NCBI RefSeq assembly: GCF_014898055.3 | Contig: NW_023601212.1 | Location: 48,472,329-48,536,328 of the forward strand | Length of the DNA stretch: 64,000 bases | Origin: Talpa occidentalis | Lineage: Eukaryota > Chordata > Mammalia > Eulipotyphla > Talpidae | Direction: 5' to 3' | Part shown: positions 33,230 to 44,129 of the stretch, in pieces | How positions within the stretch are numbered: the first letter of the stretch is position 1 | Layout of the letters: each line of letters begins with the position of its first letter | Translations under genes and position numbers: made by a program | The notes under the pieces: generated by a model | What the model saw: only the letters and a program-made list of their open reading frames with translations | The model's database searches: none | Told to the model about the DNA's origin: nothing

Positions 33230-34110
33230 ACTATGTCAAGTCATCCATTTATACATTTATTTCTTAATTGAAATATATTTGACATAAGTATAAACTTATT
33301 AATTTGATACATTTATATTATTTAATATGATGTCATTGTAGATAATTATCACAACTACCACATCCTATAATTATGATTTTTGTAGTGATTGGAATAGTTA
33401 GTATTATTCTCTTAGCAAGTATGATTATACAGAATTGTCTAATTCTCTATATTGTTTGATGATTATAATACAATATTGTCTAATTCTCTATATTGTGCAT
33501 TGGATTTCTACGACTTATTTACTAATCTTTGAAGATTTGTACCTTTATACAATATCTGTCCTATTCCTCACATCCAGCCCTGGTAACCTCCGTTATTTTC
33601 CTTTTTTGAGTGTGAATTGTTTACATTCTAGATATAAGTTATATCACATGGTAATTGTCCTTCTCTGTGTAACTTATCTCATGTAGCATAATGCCCTAAA
33701 ATCCTTCCAGTTGTTGCTAATGGCAAGACAACTTTCCTTGGTTGAATAACAGTCACATAAGTATACATATATGTATATACACTTATATAGATGTGGATAT
33801 AGATATCACGTCTTTATTCATCCATTCTTGGGCACTTGGGTTGTATCTACACTTTGGTCATTATGAGTAATGCTGTAATAAATATGAGAATGCATATATC
33901 ATTGTAAAATCTTTGTTTTGTTACCCTTGGGTATATATTCAGAAGTGGAATTGGTAGGTCATATGGTATTTTTATTTTTAATTTTTGAAGGAACCTCTAT
34001 ATTAATGTATTTAATAGTTGAACAAATTTATATTCCTACCAACCATGTATAACGCTTGTCTTTCCTCCATATCCTCACCAACACTTGTCATGTCTTCTCT
34101 TCTTAATTTT
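33230..34110 (-). mobile_element. Old L1 3' part (ORF2 C-terminus and 3'UTR)
   Basis: Antisense L1 of an old subfamily. The 3'UTR is recognisable around 33250-33640 and the ORF2 end around 33740-34100 (TCTTGGGCACTTGGGTTGT, AATGCTGTAATAAATATGAG, GTGGAATTGGTAGGTCATATGG, TCCTCACCAACACTTG). It ends beside an L1 piece in the opposite orientation. Confidence 0.75.
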
Positions 34111-34117
34111 CCTCTAA

Positions 34118-34284
34118 TAGAAGGTACAAGATGGGATGACCACTCTCACCTATTACTTAGCACAGCATTGGAAATACTAGTTGAGTAACTAGGTAAGAAA
34201 ATGTAATAGAAGGCATTGCAATTGTAAAGGTAGAAGTAAAAATCACTATTTGTTGACAACATGATATAACATAGAAAACCTTAA
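34118..34284 (+). mobile_element. Old L1 RT fragment, inverted
   Basis: Sense fragment of the ORF2 RT region: 'GTRWDDHSHLL', then codons matching 'ALEILV' and a decayed 'SLFVDNMI' (the FADD box reads FVDN). Its orientation is opposite to the 3' part at 33230-34110, as expected for a 5'-inverted L1. Confidence 0.6.
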
Positions 34285-36217
34285 GAGTATCTTGGTTGGC
34301 ATCTGTTTTCTTGGAGTCTGTTGACTATGTCCCTCCACTCTCTCCTTGCCCGTTGTGTTTCTTCGGAGAAGTCTGATGTCAGTCTGATTGGTTTTCCTTT
34401 GAATGTTACCGGTTTCTTTCCTCTTGTCAGCTTCATTATTTTTTCCTTGCCCTGGATTCTTGGGAGCTTTACTATTATGTGTCTTGCTGTATTTTTCCTT
34501 TCGTCATGGAAGTTTGGTGTTCTTCTTGCTTCTTGTATATCAATTATCAGCTCCTTCTTCACGTTTGGGAAGTTCTCTTCAATTATCTCCTTGAATATTT
34601 TCTCTGTTCCTACATCTCTCTCCTCTCCTTCTGGGATTCCTATAACTCTTATATTTCCTTTCCTCATGGAGTCAGATAGTTCCCGAAGTCTTTCTTTGGT
34701 CTTTTTCCTTCGTACTTCTCTTTCCTTTTCTGTTTTGGTTCTTTTTATTTCTGTGTCTTCAAGAGTGCTTATTCGTTCTTCCATTTCATCTATTCTGCTT
34801 TCATTGCTTTTCCCAGAGTTCTTTAGCGCCTCCATTAATTCTTTGATCTCCTGCATTTCTTTTACTTCCCTCTTTAGGGACTCAATTTCATTCTTCTGAT
34901 CGTTGATTATTTTTCCCTTATCATTGTTTTCCTTTATGATGTCAGTTTTTAATCATGGCAATTTTATTTATTTTTTTTTAAATAATAAATTTTATTTTTA
35001 TATTCCCCATACAATTGCAAACCCCCTTTCTGATCCCAATCCCTCCCCTCCCGCCCCCCACCCCCCAAAAGTATCTCTGTTTCATAGTTTTTTGTTGATT
35101 CTGATTTTCACTTTCTTATAGTTATTCATTTTCCTGGTCCCTTATTTAAGTTTTCTAGATTCCTGCTATGAGTGAGACCATCCGGTATTTTTCTTTTTCT
35201 TTTTGGCTTATTTCGCTGAGCATGATCCCTTCCAGCGCCATCCATGTTGCTGCAAATTGCATGTGCTTATCTTTTTTGAATGCTGAGTAATATTCCATGG
35301 TGTATATGTACCACATCTTCTTGATCCAGTCATCTATTTTTGGGCATTTGGGTTGTTTCCAAAGCTTAGCTATTGTAAATTATGCTGCTATAAACATAGG
35401 GGTGCAGGTGTTCTTTGGAATTGATGTTTCTGTGTCCTTTGGGTAGATACCTAGGAGTGGAATTGCTGGATCATATGGAAGCTCTATGTTTAGTAGGTCC
35501 AGAAATCTCCACACAGCTCCCCATAGTGGTTGGACCAGTTTGCACTCCCACCAACAGTGCAGAAGAGTTCCTTTTTCTCCACACCCTCACCAACATTTGT
35601 TGTTGCTAGTTTTTTAATATGTGCCATTCTCACTGGTGTAAGATGGTATCTCATGGTAGTTTTGATTTGCATTTCCCTGATTACAAGTGATGTTGAACAT
35701 TTTTTCATATGCCTGTTGGCCATTTGCATTTCCTCTTCAGAGAAGTTTCTTTTTAGCTCTTCTGCCCATTTTTTGACTGGATTATTTTCTTTGTTGTTGT
35801 TGAGTCTCATCAGCTCTTTGCAGATTTTTGTGATCAGTCCTTTATCATTAGTGTTGTGTGCAAAAATGTTCTCCCAGTTGGTGGGGTTTCTGTTTGTTTT
35901 TGTTATTGTCTCTTTTGCTGTGCAGAAGCTCTTTAATTTGATGTAGTCCCAGCTGTTTATCTTTGAATCATGGCAATTTTAAATTCTCTTTCTGGAAGGC
36001 TCAGAAGGTCTTCCGAGATACTGTCGTTGCAATCTGGGGGGTGGATTTCTTTTTGTGGTGTGCTTTTTTCCTGAGGAGTTGCTGGGTTGTGTGTGGTTTT
36101 TCTGCTCCCTACTGTCTGTTTTCTAATTTGCCGTATGCATTGGGACATTGTGTTGCTGGTACTGGCTGGGATCTTGGGCGAACTTCCCAGCTCACCTCTG
36201 GCTCTTCCAGGAGCCAT
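34281..36217 (-). pseudogene. L1 ORF1, interrupted by an L1 insertion
   Basis: The N-terminal piece at 35957-36217 has 'IRKQTVGSRKTTHNP', 'STPQKEIHPPDC' and '[10 protein letters not shown]'. The second piece, from about 34950 down to 34281, is one open frame covering a coiled coil ('EIKELMEALKNSGKSNESR', 'MEERISTLEDTEIKR'), the RRM ('IRVIGIPEGEERDVG', 'IFKEIIEENFPNVKKE') and the C-terminal domain ('RTPNFHDERKNTARHIIVKL', 'FKGKPIRLTSDFSEET'). It stops just short of the normal C-terminal end. The coding sequence is the best preserved ORF1 in the window, but the L1 insertion destroys it. Confidence 0.85.
34966..35965 (-). mobile_element. 5'-truncated L1 inserted into ORF1
   Basis: 3'UTR starts near 34967 and the ORF2 C-terminus follows (Cys-rich motif near 35570). 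It ends at about 35965 within ORF2 ('[16 protein letters not shown]' zone). Target duplication AATCATGGCAATTTTA occurs at about 34951 and 35966. One coding break is visible in about 450 bp, so it is fairly young. Confidence 0.92.
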
Positions 36218-36440
36218 CTGCTGGTTTCAAGCAGGCTTTACTGAAGAAAGGTCCCTGTTCTAAAGTGGTGATGCGGGGACACAATCCTGCGGGGGTCAGC
36301 CCTGTGGTGGGTTCACGCTCCCCCTCTGGGCTCGGACTGTAGGCCAGAAGGGGCTTGGTGTGGGCGAACTTCCCAGCCACCTCTGGCTCCTCCAGGAGAC
36401 TTCTGCCGGTTTCAAGCAGTCTTTACTGAAGAAATGTCCC
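36174..36440 (-). repeat. Tandem L1 5'UTR monomers, about 186 bp
   Basis: GGGCGAACTTCCCAGC occurs at 36176 and 36362, each followed by CACCTCTGGCTC, TCCAGGAG and GGTTTCAAGCAG and then a TTTACTGAAGAAA block. Spacing is 186 bp. These lie upstream of ORF1 on the minus strand and partly resemble the 196-bp monomers at 13900-14564 (shared TGGGCTC...CTCACCTCTG order). Confidence 0.7.
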
Positions 36441-36720
36441 ATTCACTCTTACTTTAAAATAGTTTCCTCTTATGTGAAATCTCAACTAAGAAAACAGAAA
36501 GCCTTTTCCACCTGTGTGTCTGTTTCCATTCTTCTCATTTTGTTGTATGGGCCTAGGAGTGTGTTCCTTCACTGTGTGTTCCTTCACACATAAGATCACA
36601 TTCAAGTGCAATACCCCAGATAATGCATTCCATGGTTACACTCATGCTGAACTCCTTAATCTATAGGAACAAAGTTCCATGAACAAAGACACAAAGAGGT
36701 TAATGAAAACATTTTAGAAG
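36441..36720 (+). pseudogene. Olfactory receptor pseudogene, 3' fragment
   Basis: Nucleotide match by eye to positions 48310-48590 of the intact OR: ATAGTTTCCTC, CCTTTTCCACCTGTG (coding for 'KAFSTC'), CCTAGGAGTGT, CAAGTGCAATACCC, ATGGTTACACTCATGCTGAACTCC (coding for 'VTLMLNS') and ATCTATAGGAACAAAG. It covers TM6, TM7 and the C-terminus of a class II OR. Small insertions and deletions break the frame. Everything upstream of TM5/6 is gone and is replaced by the L1 5' end at 36440. Confidence 0.85.
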
Positions 36721-36869
36721 GGCAGCTATAAAAGGACCAACTGTTCTCAGGCTTAAGAAAGGTCCTTGACTGCAAATTTCAAACTTTCAATAAAGAAACT
36801 AAGCAAGGGAACAAACGGAGTTCATTTATTTATAGTTCCAAAGAGTGCACAATCAGTTTTAACTGCTTT

Positions 36870-37275
36870 AATTTTTATTTTTTTTTACTTAGATAATGTT
36901 GGGTTACATGATTGTTTGTATTTTGGAAGTATAGGGTCCTCTACTTCAAGTGTTGTTACATAGCACTCCTACCACCAAGGCACCCATAGTCTACCACTGT
37001 AGTCCACTGTGCTCTCTCCCCCATATGTGCTAGTTCCTTCCCCACCTCTCTGATTACCTCAGGTTCATAGTAAGCTTTCAAGTGTTAGTTTTGTAGCTTG
37101 GTTTTATCTCACATGTTGTCTGGTGTCTCTATATTCCACATATAAGTGACACCATCCTGTGTTTTTCTTTCCCCTTCTGACTTATTTCACTCAGCATAAA
37201 CCCTTCTAGCTCCATTCATGTTGCTGCAATGGTATGAGTTTATCTTTTTTGATCACTGAGTAGTATTCCATTATA
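36870..37275 (-). mobile_element. Old L1 3' end, left part
   Basis: Old L1 3'UTR and ORF2 end in antisense (TTATTTCACTCAGCATAA, CTCCATTCATGTTGCTGCAATGG, GAGTAGTATTCCATTAT). It is interrupted by an AT repeat and a younger L1 and resumes at about 37975. Confidence 0.7.
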
Positions 37276-37370
37276 CATGCATATATATATATATATATAT
37301 ATATATACACCACATATATATATATATACCAAATATATATACACCACATATATATATATATATATAACAC
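37275..37370. repeat. (TA)n microsatellite with CACAT interruptions
   Basis: Runs of TATATA broken by ACACCACATA. It lies at the spot where L1 commonly has GTGTATATGTACCACATC, so it probably expanded from that ORF2 sequence. Confidence 0.85.
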
Positions 37371-37975
37371 ATCTTTTTAAAAAATTTAATATATTTTTTA
37401 CATTGTTCTTCATTTTTGTACAATATTTGATTTTCCCCTCAGGTGTAATCCCCATAAAATTCCCACCACAAATCACCTGTGAACAATCATCATTGTCTTT
37501 TGTGCTCTTCCATGTTTTGATCCTTCTCCCTTCCTTCCCCCTGCTGTCTCCAATTTATAGTTTGCCTGCTAGTTTTGTCTTTTTTTTTCTGATCCCTTGT
37601 TTGGTTTCCCTATAGTCCTCCTGTAAGTGAAACTACCAGTATTTTTCTCTTCCTTCTGACTTATTTCATTGAGCATAATCCCTTTTAGCTCCATCAATGT
37701 TGCTACAAATGTCACAAATTTATCTTTTTTTGATTGATGAATAATATTCCATTGTGTATATGTACCACATCTTGATCCAGTCATCTGTTTTTGGGCATTT
37801 AGGTTGTTTCCATACCTTAGCTATTGTAAATAGTGCTGCAATAAACAGAGGGGTGCAGGTTTCCTTTCAAATGAATGTTTTTGTGTCCTTTGGTTAGATT
37901 CCTAGTAGTGGAATTTCTGAGTCATACAGTAGCTCCATTTTAGTAGTTTGAGGATCTCCCACAGAGCTACCATAG
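37371..37975 (-). mobile_element. 5'-truncated L1 3' end
   Basis: 3'UTR (ATATTTTTTACATTGTTCTTC, CAGGTGTAATCCCCAT, TTTTGATCCTTCTCCC) followed by the ORF2 C-terminus. Possible short target duplication CACATCTT near 37369 and 37982. Confidence 0.75.
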
Positions 37976-38235
37976 TTGTACCACATCTTCATTCACTTAT
38001 CTGTTTGGGGACACTTAAATAGTTTTCATAGGTTGACTCTTATAAATAGGGCTGCAATAAACATAGGAGTGCAAGGTTTCCTTTGAATTAGTGTATTTGT
38101 GCTCTTTGGGTAGACACCTAGCTCGACACCTAGGAGTGAATTAGTGTATTTGTGTTCACTGGGTCATCTGGTAGGTCCACTTTAAATCTTTTGAGAACCC
38201 TCCATACTGCTTTCCATAGGGGCTGGACCAGTCTG
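37976..38235 (-). mobile_element. Old L1 3' end, right part
   Basis: Continues the element of 36870 (ACACTTAAATAGTTTTCATAG, AGGGCTGCAATAAACATAGGAG, TCCATACTGCTTTCCATAGGG). It contains a local 50-odd-bp duplication: GAATTAGTGTATTTGTG appears near 38085 and 38138. Confidence 0.65.
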
Positions 38236-39739
38236 CATTTTAACTGCTTTTAAATGTAATTACTAATAATTTAATCTCCTTGAGTGAGAAGTTCCTTATT
38301 TTTGATAGTAAAATGAGATAATAAACCTAATTAGGGGGATGTTGTGAGGAATAAATGAATTTCACAGAAACAACTTTGAGTCCAAGAGGCCCTTCATGAA
38401 TAAGAAATGTGTGGTTTTGTGTTTCATGTGATTTTCTTTCAAATAAACACATTCATAAACATATATGTATACACACAGGCTTATTAACAATCCCATCTTT
38501 TATATTGAGTTGAAATTTGAAGGAAAGATGAAAAGAATTAAAATGAAAAGAATGAATGTTTGATTAACAGGAAATTAAAAGAATGTTGAATTTAGACACA
38601 AAGATTTAAAGTAGAATGGGTGGTTTTTTAAAAATTGATTTACCATTGCTTTATATCTCAATAATGCATTTGCCACTCTGCACTCATCACCAACGTTCTA
38701 GTACCTATTACCACTGATAAATTGACCCCTCTACCCAATATTCCCATTCCTTATCCCGTCTGATAAATGCTATTTTACTGTCAGAAGGTGACTTTAATTC
38801 CTAAAATGAAATACTTTTCCCTCCTTAATGCTTCAAAGGCCTCAAATCAGAACCTTATTTACATCTATGCAATGGGAAATTCTCTGTTCCTTCAAATGGG
38901 GCCAAATATCTCCCAATGGATTTTAGACATTTTCCTTCTAGTTCAACACACAATTCCCTTATCAAGGAAAACTAAATGAAAGGATGAGAAGCTATCAGTT
39001 CTCACAAAATTTTTTTTTATTGGATAAATGTATAAAATTCTTATTGATGCTAAATCAAATTACCACATTGTGGTTTAAAACCAACAGGTTCATGCTCTTA
39101 CATAATCACTTTTGGTGGTCAGAAACATAAAGTGGTTCTCATTTGATGAAAAACAAATATATCTACAGCTGGGTTCCTTCTGGAGTCTTCAGAAAACACT
39201 TCATTTACTTTTCTATTACAATTTGCAAGGCCCACCTACATTCCTTAATTAATGACCCTTCTCCCATCTCCAAAGTCAGCTGCTTAATTTTTCAAAAATC
39301 CCTTTACCTCATTGGTCTATCTTTACGTCTAAGTCTTCCACATTTAGAGGAAAATTGTGGCTACTTTGGTCCCTTTGGACAATGATGGCTAATATTTTTA
39401 AGGTCAGTTGATTAATAGCTTCATTCCACCTGCTACTGTAGTCCCCCCTTGAGTGTTGATAAAAATGGCCAATTGACAGGTTCAGGGACTGGGGACAACT
39501 TTTGGAGGACCTGATTCTGCATAGTACAAAGTCCCTTTAGGAATGTATTTTTTAATGGGATGTAAGGGTTTTATATAAAGGAAAAATATATAATTATTAC
39601 AAGCTATAATGTGGGTCAGTATGCTTTTCTTTCAAAATTACATGCAGAGACAATGTTGGTGAAAGGATCTGTGACTACACCTGACACTGACAGATGACCA
39701 CCATCTTAATACCCTAATATGTCCACAGATAAGAAAGAA
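38236..39739. other. Unique AT-rich DNA, nothing recognised
   Basis: No gene or named repeat. The frame at 39143-39385 is open but lacks recognisable motifs. Confidence 0.45.
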
Positions 39740-41200
39740 CCTGTAGCACCAACATCATGGACAATTTATTAGAAATGCAGTCTTGGGGATCATCAGGATT
39801 TTCTGAATCAGAATATGCATTTGAATTAGAATATCTGGTGATTCATATACACACTGACATTGGAGAAGGGTAAGTATAAAATAGTTTCCTACCTTCTCAC
39901 TGTGACTGTTGGAGCTGGATAATTATTTATGTTGGGTGATGTACTATAGATGTTTAGAGACATCCCTTCAATCATTGCCAACTTTGTCCAGGGACAAAAA
40001 TCATCTCTGGTTGAGAACCAGAGTATTAAGACCCAAAACAATCAAACAGAAATCCAGTCATGCCCTCTCCTTACTTTGGTTTATAACTTAGGGCAGATCA
40101 CTAAATCCCTTCAAACACTATTTCTGCAATAGGAAATGGGGTTCTTAATAGTTCTTCCCCATAAAATGGACTTTTGTAAAAGTTAAATCAAATGATCTTA
40201 GAAGGGATGACATGGCAACTTTCAACATGTGATATAAGTATTAAAGTCTTAATTGTTTTGACAAAGATTTCAGGAAGGCAAGGAACCTTGTGACTAAGGT
40301 TTGCTATCAGAGGAACATAGTTTTCCCTCTTGTTAAAGAGGGGAAAGTATTTTTGGGAGCTATTAGGGACTGGGCTCCCATGACAAGTTAATATGTTGAA
40401 GAAACAAAGGTTTAATTTAGACAGGTTTCTCATTCTTACTTTGGATAAAACTTACATTCAGGTTGGTGACAAGGTATTGTGAAGTTAGACTTCTGGAAAG
40501 CAGGAGCATTAATGGGGATGGAGTTAAGAAAATAATTCCCTTCTCTTCTAAGCTGATCTCCTGAGAACAGAGCATCAATAGGAAAATTTCCTTTCTATCC
40601 AGACCGGTGTCTCTCAGGGAAATAATGTACATCCAGGTGAGAGAAATGTGCTAATGAGCAGACAGAGGGAGCTTAAATATATCCTCTTTTATAGTTTGTC
40701 AACATGTGTGACCTTGAGCTGGATGTGACATGGTTGTTGCTTTTGGAGCCCTAACTCTGGTGTGGGGACTGATGATCCTATACTCTTGTTTGGAGACAGA
40801 GAGTCAGTCTCCATCACCAGTTATTCAAGGAGAAATTATTTGACATGAGATCTTCTTCTTAGATGCTCCATTAAGGTGAGTCCAACAACCCAGTAAACAC
40901 TCCATGTGTAGGCAAACAGAATAGGTCCAAAACACTGAGCCATGGTTACCTGAATAACAATCCTGTCTAGCCCCATGCCCAGAGATCACTGGTGATTTGC
41001 TTGATTAATTGTTTGGTTAACTGGTGTGTTTTTTTATGATGCTAAATCATTGAGGTCAACTTTACAAGGGGTGCCCTTGGTAAATATGTGATGGCTGGGA
41101 AGCCAAAGTAGAAGAGGAGATGGGAGGGGCAAAATGCTTCCAGTAAACTGAGTACATATCCAAGGGGTCTCACAGTCAAGGTAGGGTGAAAACAATATTC
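39740..41200 (-). repeat. Low-copy duplicon, copy C (inverted)
   Basis: The reverse complement is colinear with copies A and B. Reading downward it has GGTGATGGAGACTGACTC (40805-40822), CATCAGTCCCCACAC (near 40765), TGCTCATTAGCACATTTC (near 40650), the conserved block near 40565 that in copies A and C reads 'IFLL..CSQEI' when translated, a MIR (40060-40200), a MER20 (39925-40015) and a MER5-like element (39770-39875). Inversion relative to A and B shows that it was not produced by the same simple tandem event. Confidence 0.6.
40060..40200 (+). mobile_element. MIR SINE fragment
   Basis: TTAGGGCAGATCACTAAATCCC, then CACTATTTCTGCAATAGGAAATGGG, match the conserved central and 3' parts of MIR. 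It is the inverted-duplicon counterpart of the MIR at 1915. Confidence 0.55.
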
Positions 41201-42129
41201 AGTGTGGAGGGATGTAGTGAAGTGAGGGCATTTTTGAGATGGAGCGCATTTGACTTTGTTTCTATATTGATGCTAAACATCCAAAGGATGATTGCAAATG
41301 TTCATGAGTTATACTTATTAAGGAATCTTCTTTCTCTTTGCATATTTGTGTGAAAAAATTAATAAGTATAAAAAGGTAGGTAAAAGAGACTTTCTGTGCA
41401 AATATATGTATATTTTTTTCTGTGAAGCTGAATATATGTGTTAATGTGTACAAGACATTGTATACTTGTCTCAAACCATAAAAGTGCAACAAAAGTGAAT
41501 TTAATGCAAATTATGAAATGTAATAAACACTGTTGGGAAAACTATGTACAAATATTGATTATTAATGTTAACAAATACAACACTATTGTAGAAAGTCAGT
41601 AATGAGAGGAATGGAGAGATGAAGGGAGCATACAAAAACTTGATTATCTGCTCAAATTTCGGTGTTAATCTAAACTGCTCTAAATAATCAAATCTAATCA
41701 TCAAAAATGAGAGAGCAGCAGTATTTCAGAGAAAGGTCTGTTTCATCTATTTTCCAACAGTTTTTAATGTCTAAACATTACCTAGAGAATTCATTTACTA
41801 CTAAATGTAAACCAAGTATCGAAGGTGAGTGCATCTTTATTTCTTTTGATGAAACCTCATGGATTGAATTAGGAAATTAAAATTTAGTCCTCAATAAAGA
41901 AGAATGTGAATTAAAAATTAAGAAAACGGGAATTGAACATTGAACTCAGCAATACAGCGTTCATTGCTGAAAATTAAAGTACATTAATGGAAGCCCCACA
42001 GAAGCAGGATGATGAGAATAGCACTGTCCTTCTAGTAAAAGTGAAACTTAAATCTAAGGATCTTTGCAATACAAGGAAGTAGACAAACAGGGAAATAGCT
42101 GTGTGAGGACATATAGCAAAGTGAGGTGA
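41201..42129. other. Unique AT-rich DNA, nothing recognised
   Basis: No coding sequence or repeat that I can name. Confidence 0.45.
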
Positions 42130-42900
42130 GGGCTTTTCTTTTCCTTATTTCTTTTATTACCCTTTGTTAATTTTTGGGTAGTATTTGATTTCTCCCCTCA
42201 CGGTATTTCCTGTGGTTCTTTATCACAATAGTACCACTGTGATCCATTCTTTTTAAGATGGGGTACTTTTGACTTCATGGGGAAAAAAGCCCATAAGCAC
42301 AGTTTTTCATGTTAATCTTTGTTAAGTTTTAATTTTTATTTTAATTCTCATTGATTCATATAAGCACATTTAAATCCACATATCTTCATATAAGGTGGAA
42401 ATATAAGTTCCCTGCTACTTCCTCTCTACATCTTCCTGTGTATTAACTTATTTCCAAGTTTTTGCTAATTTAATATTGAATAAGTGATCCATGTTGATCT
42501 CAAATTTTTATGTTGATCAAAAATTTTTATGTTTTTATAAGTTAGATGTATTTTTCAATCAATTTGTTACATATAGGTATTTTGAAACCACTATAATTAA
42601 CCTAATTTTACACACCTTCATAGTTTCTTCATGTTCTTACTTTTAAAACTTCTTCTATATTAAATTTTAAAAATTTTAATTAATTAGATTATTTTCTTCT
42701 GATGTTAATTTTTGGATGTTAATATTTGGTTTCTCCGTTCAGGTGTAGTTCCCCATAGTTCTCCCACCATTACAGCACAGAAACATGTACATATTGATAG
42801 ACCCTTACACAAGTGCATGAACAGAGTCCTATGCACACCACAGAGGCTCTGCATGATTTTGCACACTCGCTTTTTATAGTTTTTCTATTGTTAGAATAAC
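42130..42900 (-). mobile_element. Possible very old L1 3'UTR debris
   Basis: Two pieces (about 42140-42270 and 42690-42800) have the order TTAATTTTTGG, TATTTGRTTTCTCC, CAGGTGTAGTTCCCCAT and TTCTCCCACCA found in the antisense L1 3'UTRs elsewhere in the window. The intervening sequence is only AT-rich. Confidence 0.35.
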
Positions 42901-43309
42901 ATTTATTATTTAATTAAATTTCCGATTACTTCTTGAACCATTACTTTAATTTACACGTTTTTTCCCCCTACATTGGGGAAATATAACTAAAACTTGTGTT
43001 TTCCAGAGGTCATTATCCTTTCAGAAGCCTATGTTTATTTAGTATATTTTCCACAAAATACTTTTTGTCAAAGCAATCATAGCACATGACTCTTCCTTCC
43101 GTGATTTCTTTTATTTCCTTCTCACACAACAGTACCTTACTGACTCGCCTCTAATCAACGAGTATTATGTTGATTTATTATTTTAGTGATTGTATTACAT
43201 TTCATAGTTTGACTGTGTTACTCACACTTTTGATGGTGTTTCAGATATTTCACTGTTATTGTTATTATATCAATCTTATAAAAATATGTTGAGATTACTA
43301 AATTCATCC

Positions 43310-43502
43310 TGTGCTTTTAACTGTGGGCAGTTTTGTCCCATCGGAGTCATTGAGCAGTGTCCAGAGACATTTTGGCTGTCACACTGGGGAGTGATTGGGA
43401 GAGGCCAGGGATGCTCTAATCCTCCTACAATCACAGTACTGACCCCATTACAGAGAATGATCTGGTCTAGAATATCAGTTGTGCTGACAATGAGAAACTC
43501 TG
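43310..43502 (+). mobile_element. MER20 hAT DNA transposon
   Basis: Good order match to MER20: GTGTCCAGAGACATTTTGGCTGTCAC, ACTGGGGAGTG, AGAGGCCAGGGATGCTCTAAT, CCTACAATCACAGTACTGACCCC, AGAGAATGATCTGG and GAGAAACTCTG at the end. It is independent of the duplicon copies. Confidence 0.8.
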
Positions 43503-43838
43503 AGTTAAGGATATCTGTATTTTTTAAGTTTATATCTGTCTTCAGATTGTTTCCCCAACCATATAAAACTTCACATTTATGCCAAAAAATTAATGCGTTC
43601 CAGCCCCAATCAATGTAACAGCTCTTAGTTTTTCTCAGGCCAATGGCTATGAAAGAATTAACTTGTTTGTGGGAACTATACATTAAGTTTGAGCAAAATT
43701 CATAACTTTGTTCACCAATTTGTCTATTTTTATATGGCCATATATGATATGCCTGTTTTCCTGCAGTTATGTCTTTCAAATGATTTTATTGACTAATGTT
43801 TCTTAATAAATTTTGGTTAAGTATTTTTGGCCATAAAC

Positions 43839-44096
43839 TTTTTTTTTTAAGATTTATTTATTTATACAAGAACTGGGGCATAGGCCAGATGTGCAGGAGG
43901 GTGAGAGGACTCACCAGAGACAGAGCAGTGAACAGAACAGGCAGACTGACCAAAATACACTGCCAAGGGGAACAGTGGGTGAGACAGGAGAGGTCTGCTG
44001 CGCCATGTGGGTTGCTTCCTGGCCGGCTGGGGGATCGAACTCATGCTGCAGAGGCTGCAGATTGCTTCACAGTGTGGTGCTTAACCCCTGAGGCTC
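43839..44096 (-). mobile_element. tRNA-derived SINE with an altered head
   Basis: Tail TTTAAGATTTATTTATTTATACAAG near 43848, body with CAGAGCAGTGAACAGAACAGGC, and a B-box-like segment GGGGATCGAAC near 44030. The head is GGAGCCTCAGGGG where most copies have GGCCTCCCTGGTGG. A clean target duplication is not obvious. Confidence 0.88.
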
Positions 44097-44129
44097 CACA
44101 TTTTTAAATTTTATTTATTTAAAAATGTC

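Larger units (their letters stand above)
34281..36440 (-). mobile_element. L1 5' half (monomers plus ORF1), split by another L1
   Basis: The minus strand holds 5'UTR monomers (36440 to about 36174), ORF1 N-terminus (to 35966), an inserted L1 (35965-34966), then the rest of ORF1 to 34281. No ORF2 or 3'UTR follows; the element ends abruptly beside the old inverted L1 fragment. Confidence 0.85.

Noticed and set aside
37275..37370. AT tract considered as a replication origin or matrix attachment site
   Set aside because: It is explained by microsatellite expansion within L1. There is no independent evidence for another role.
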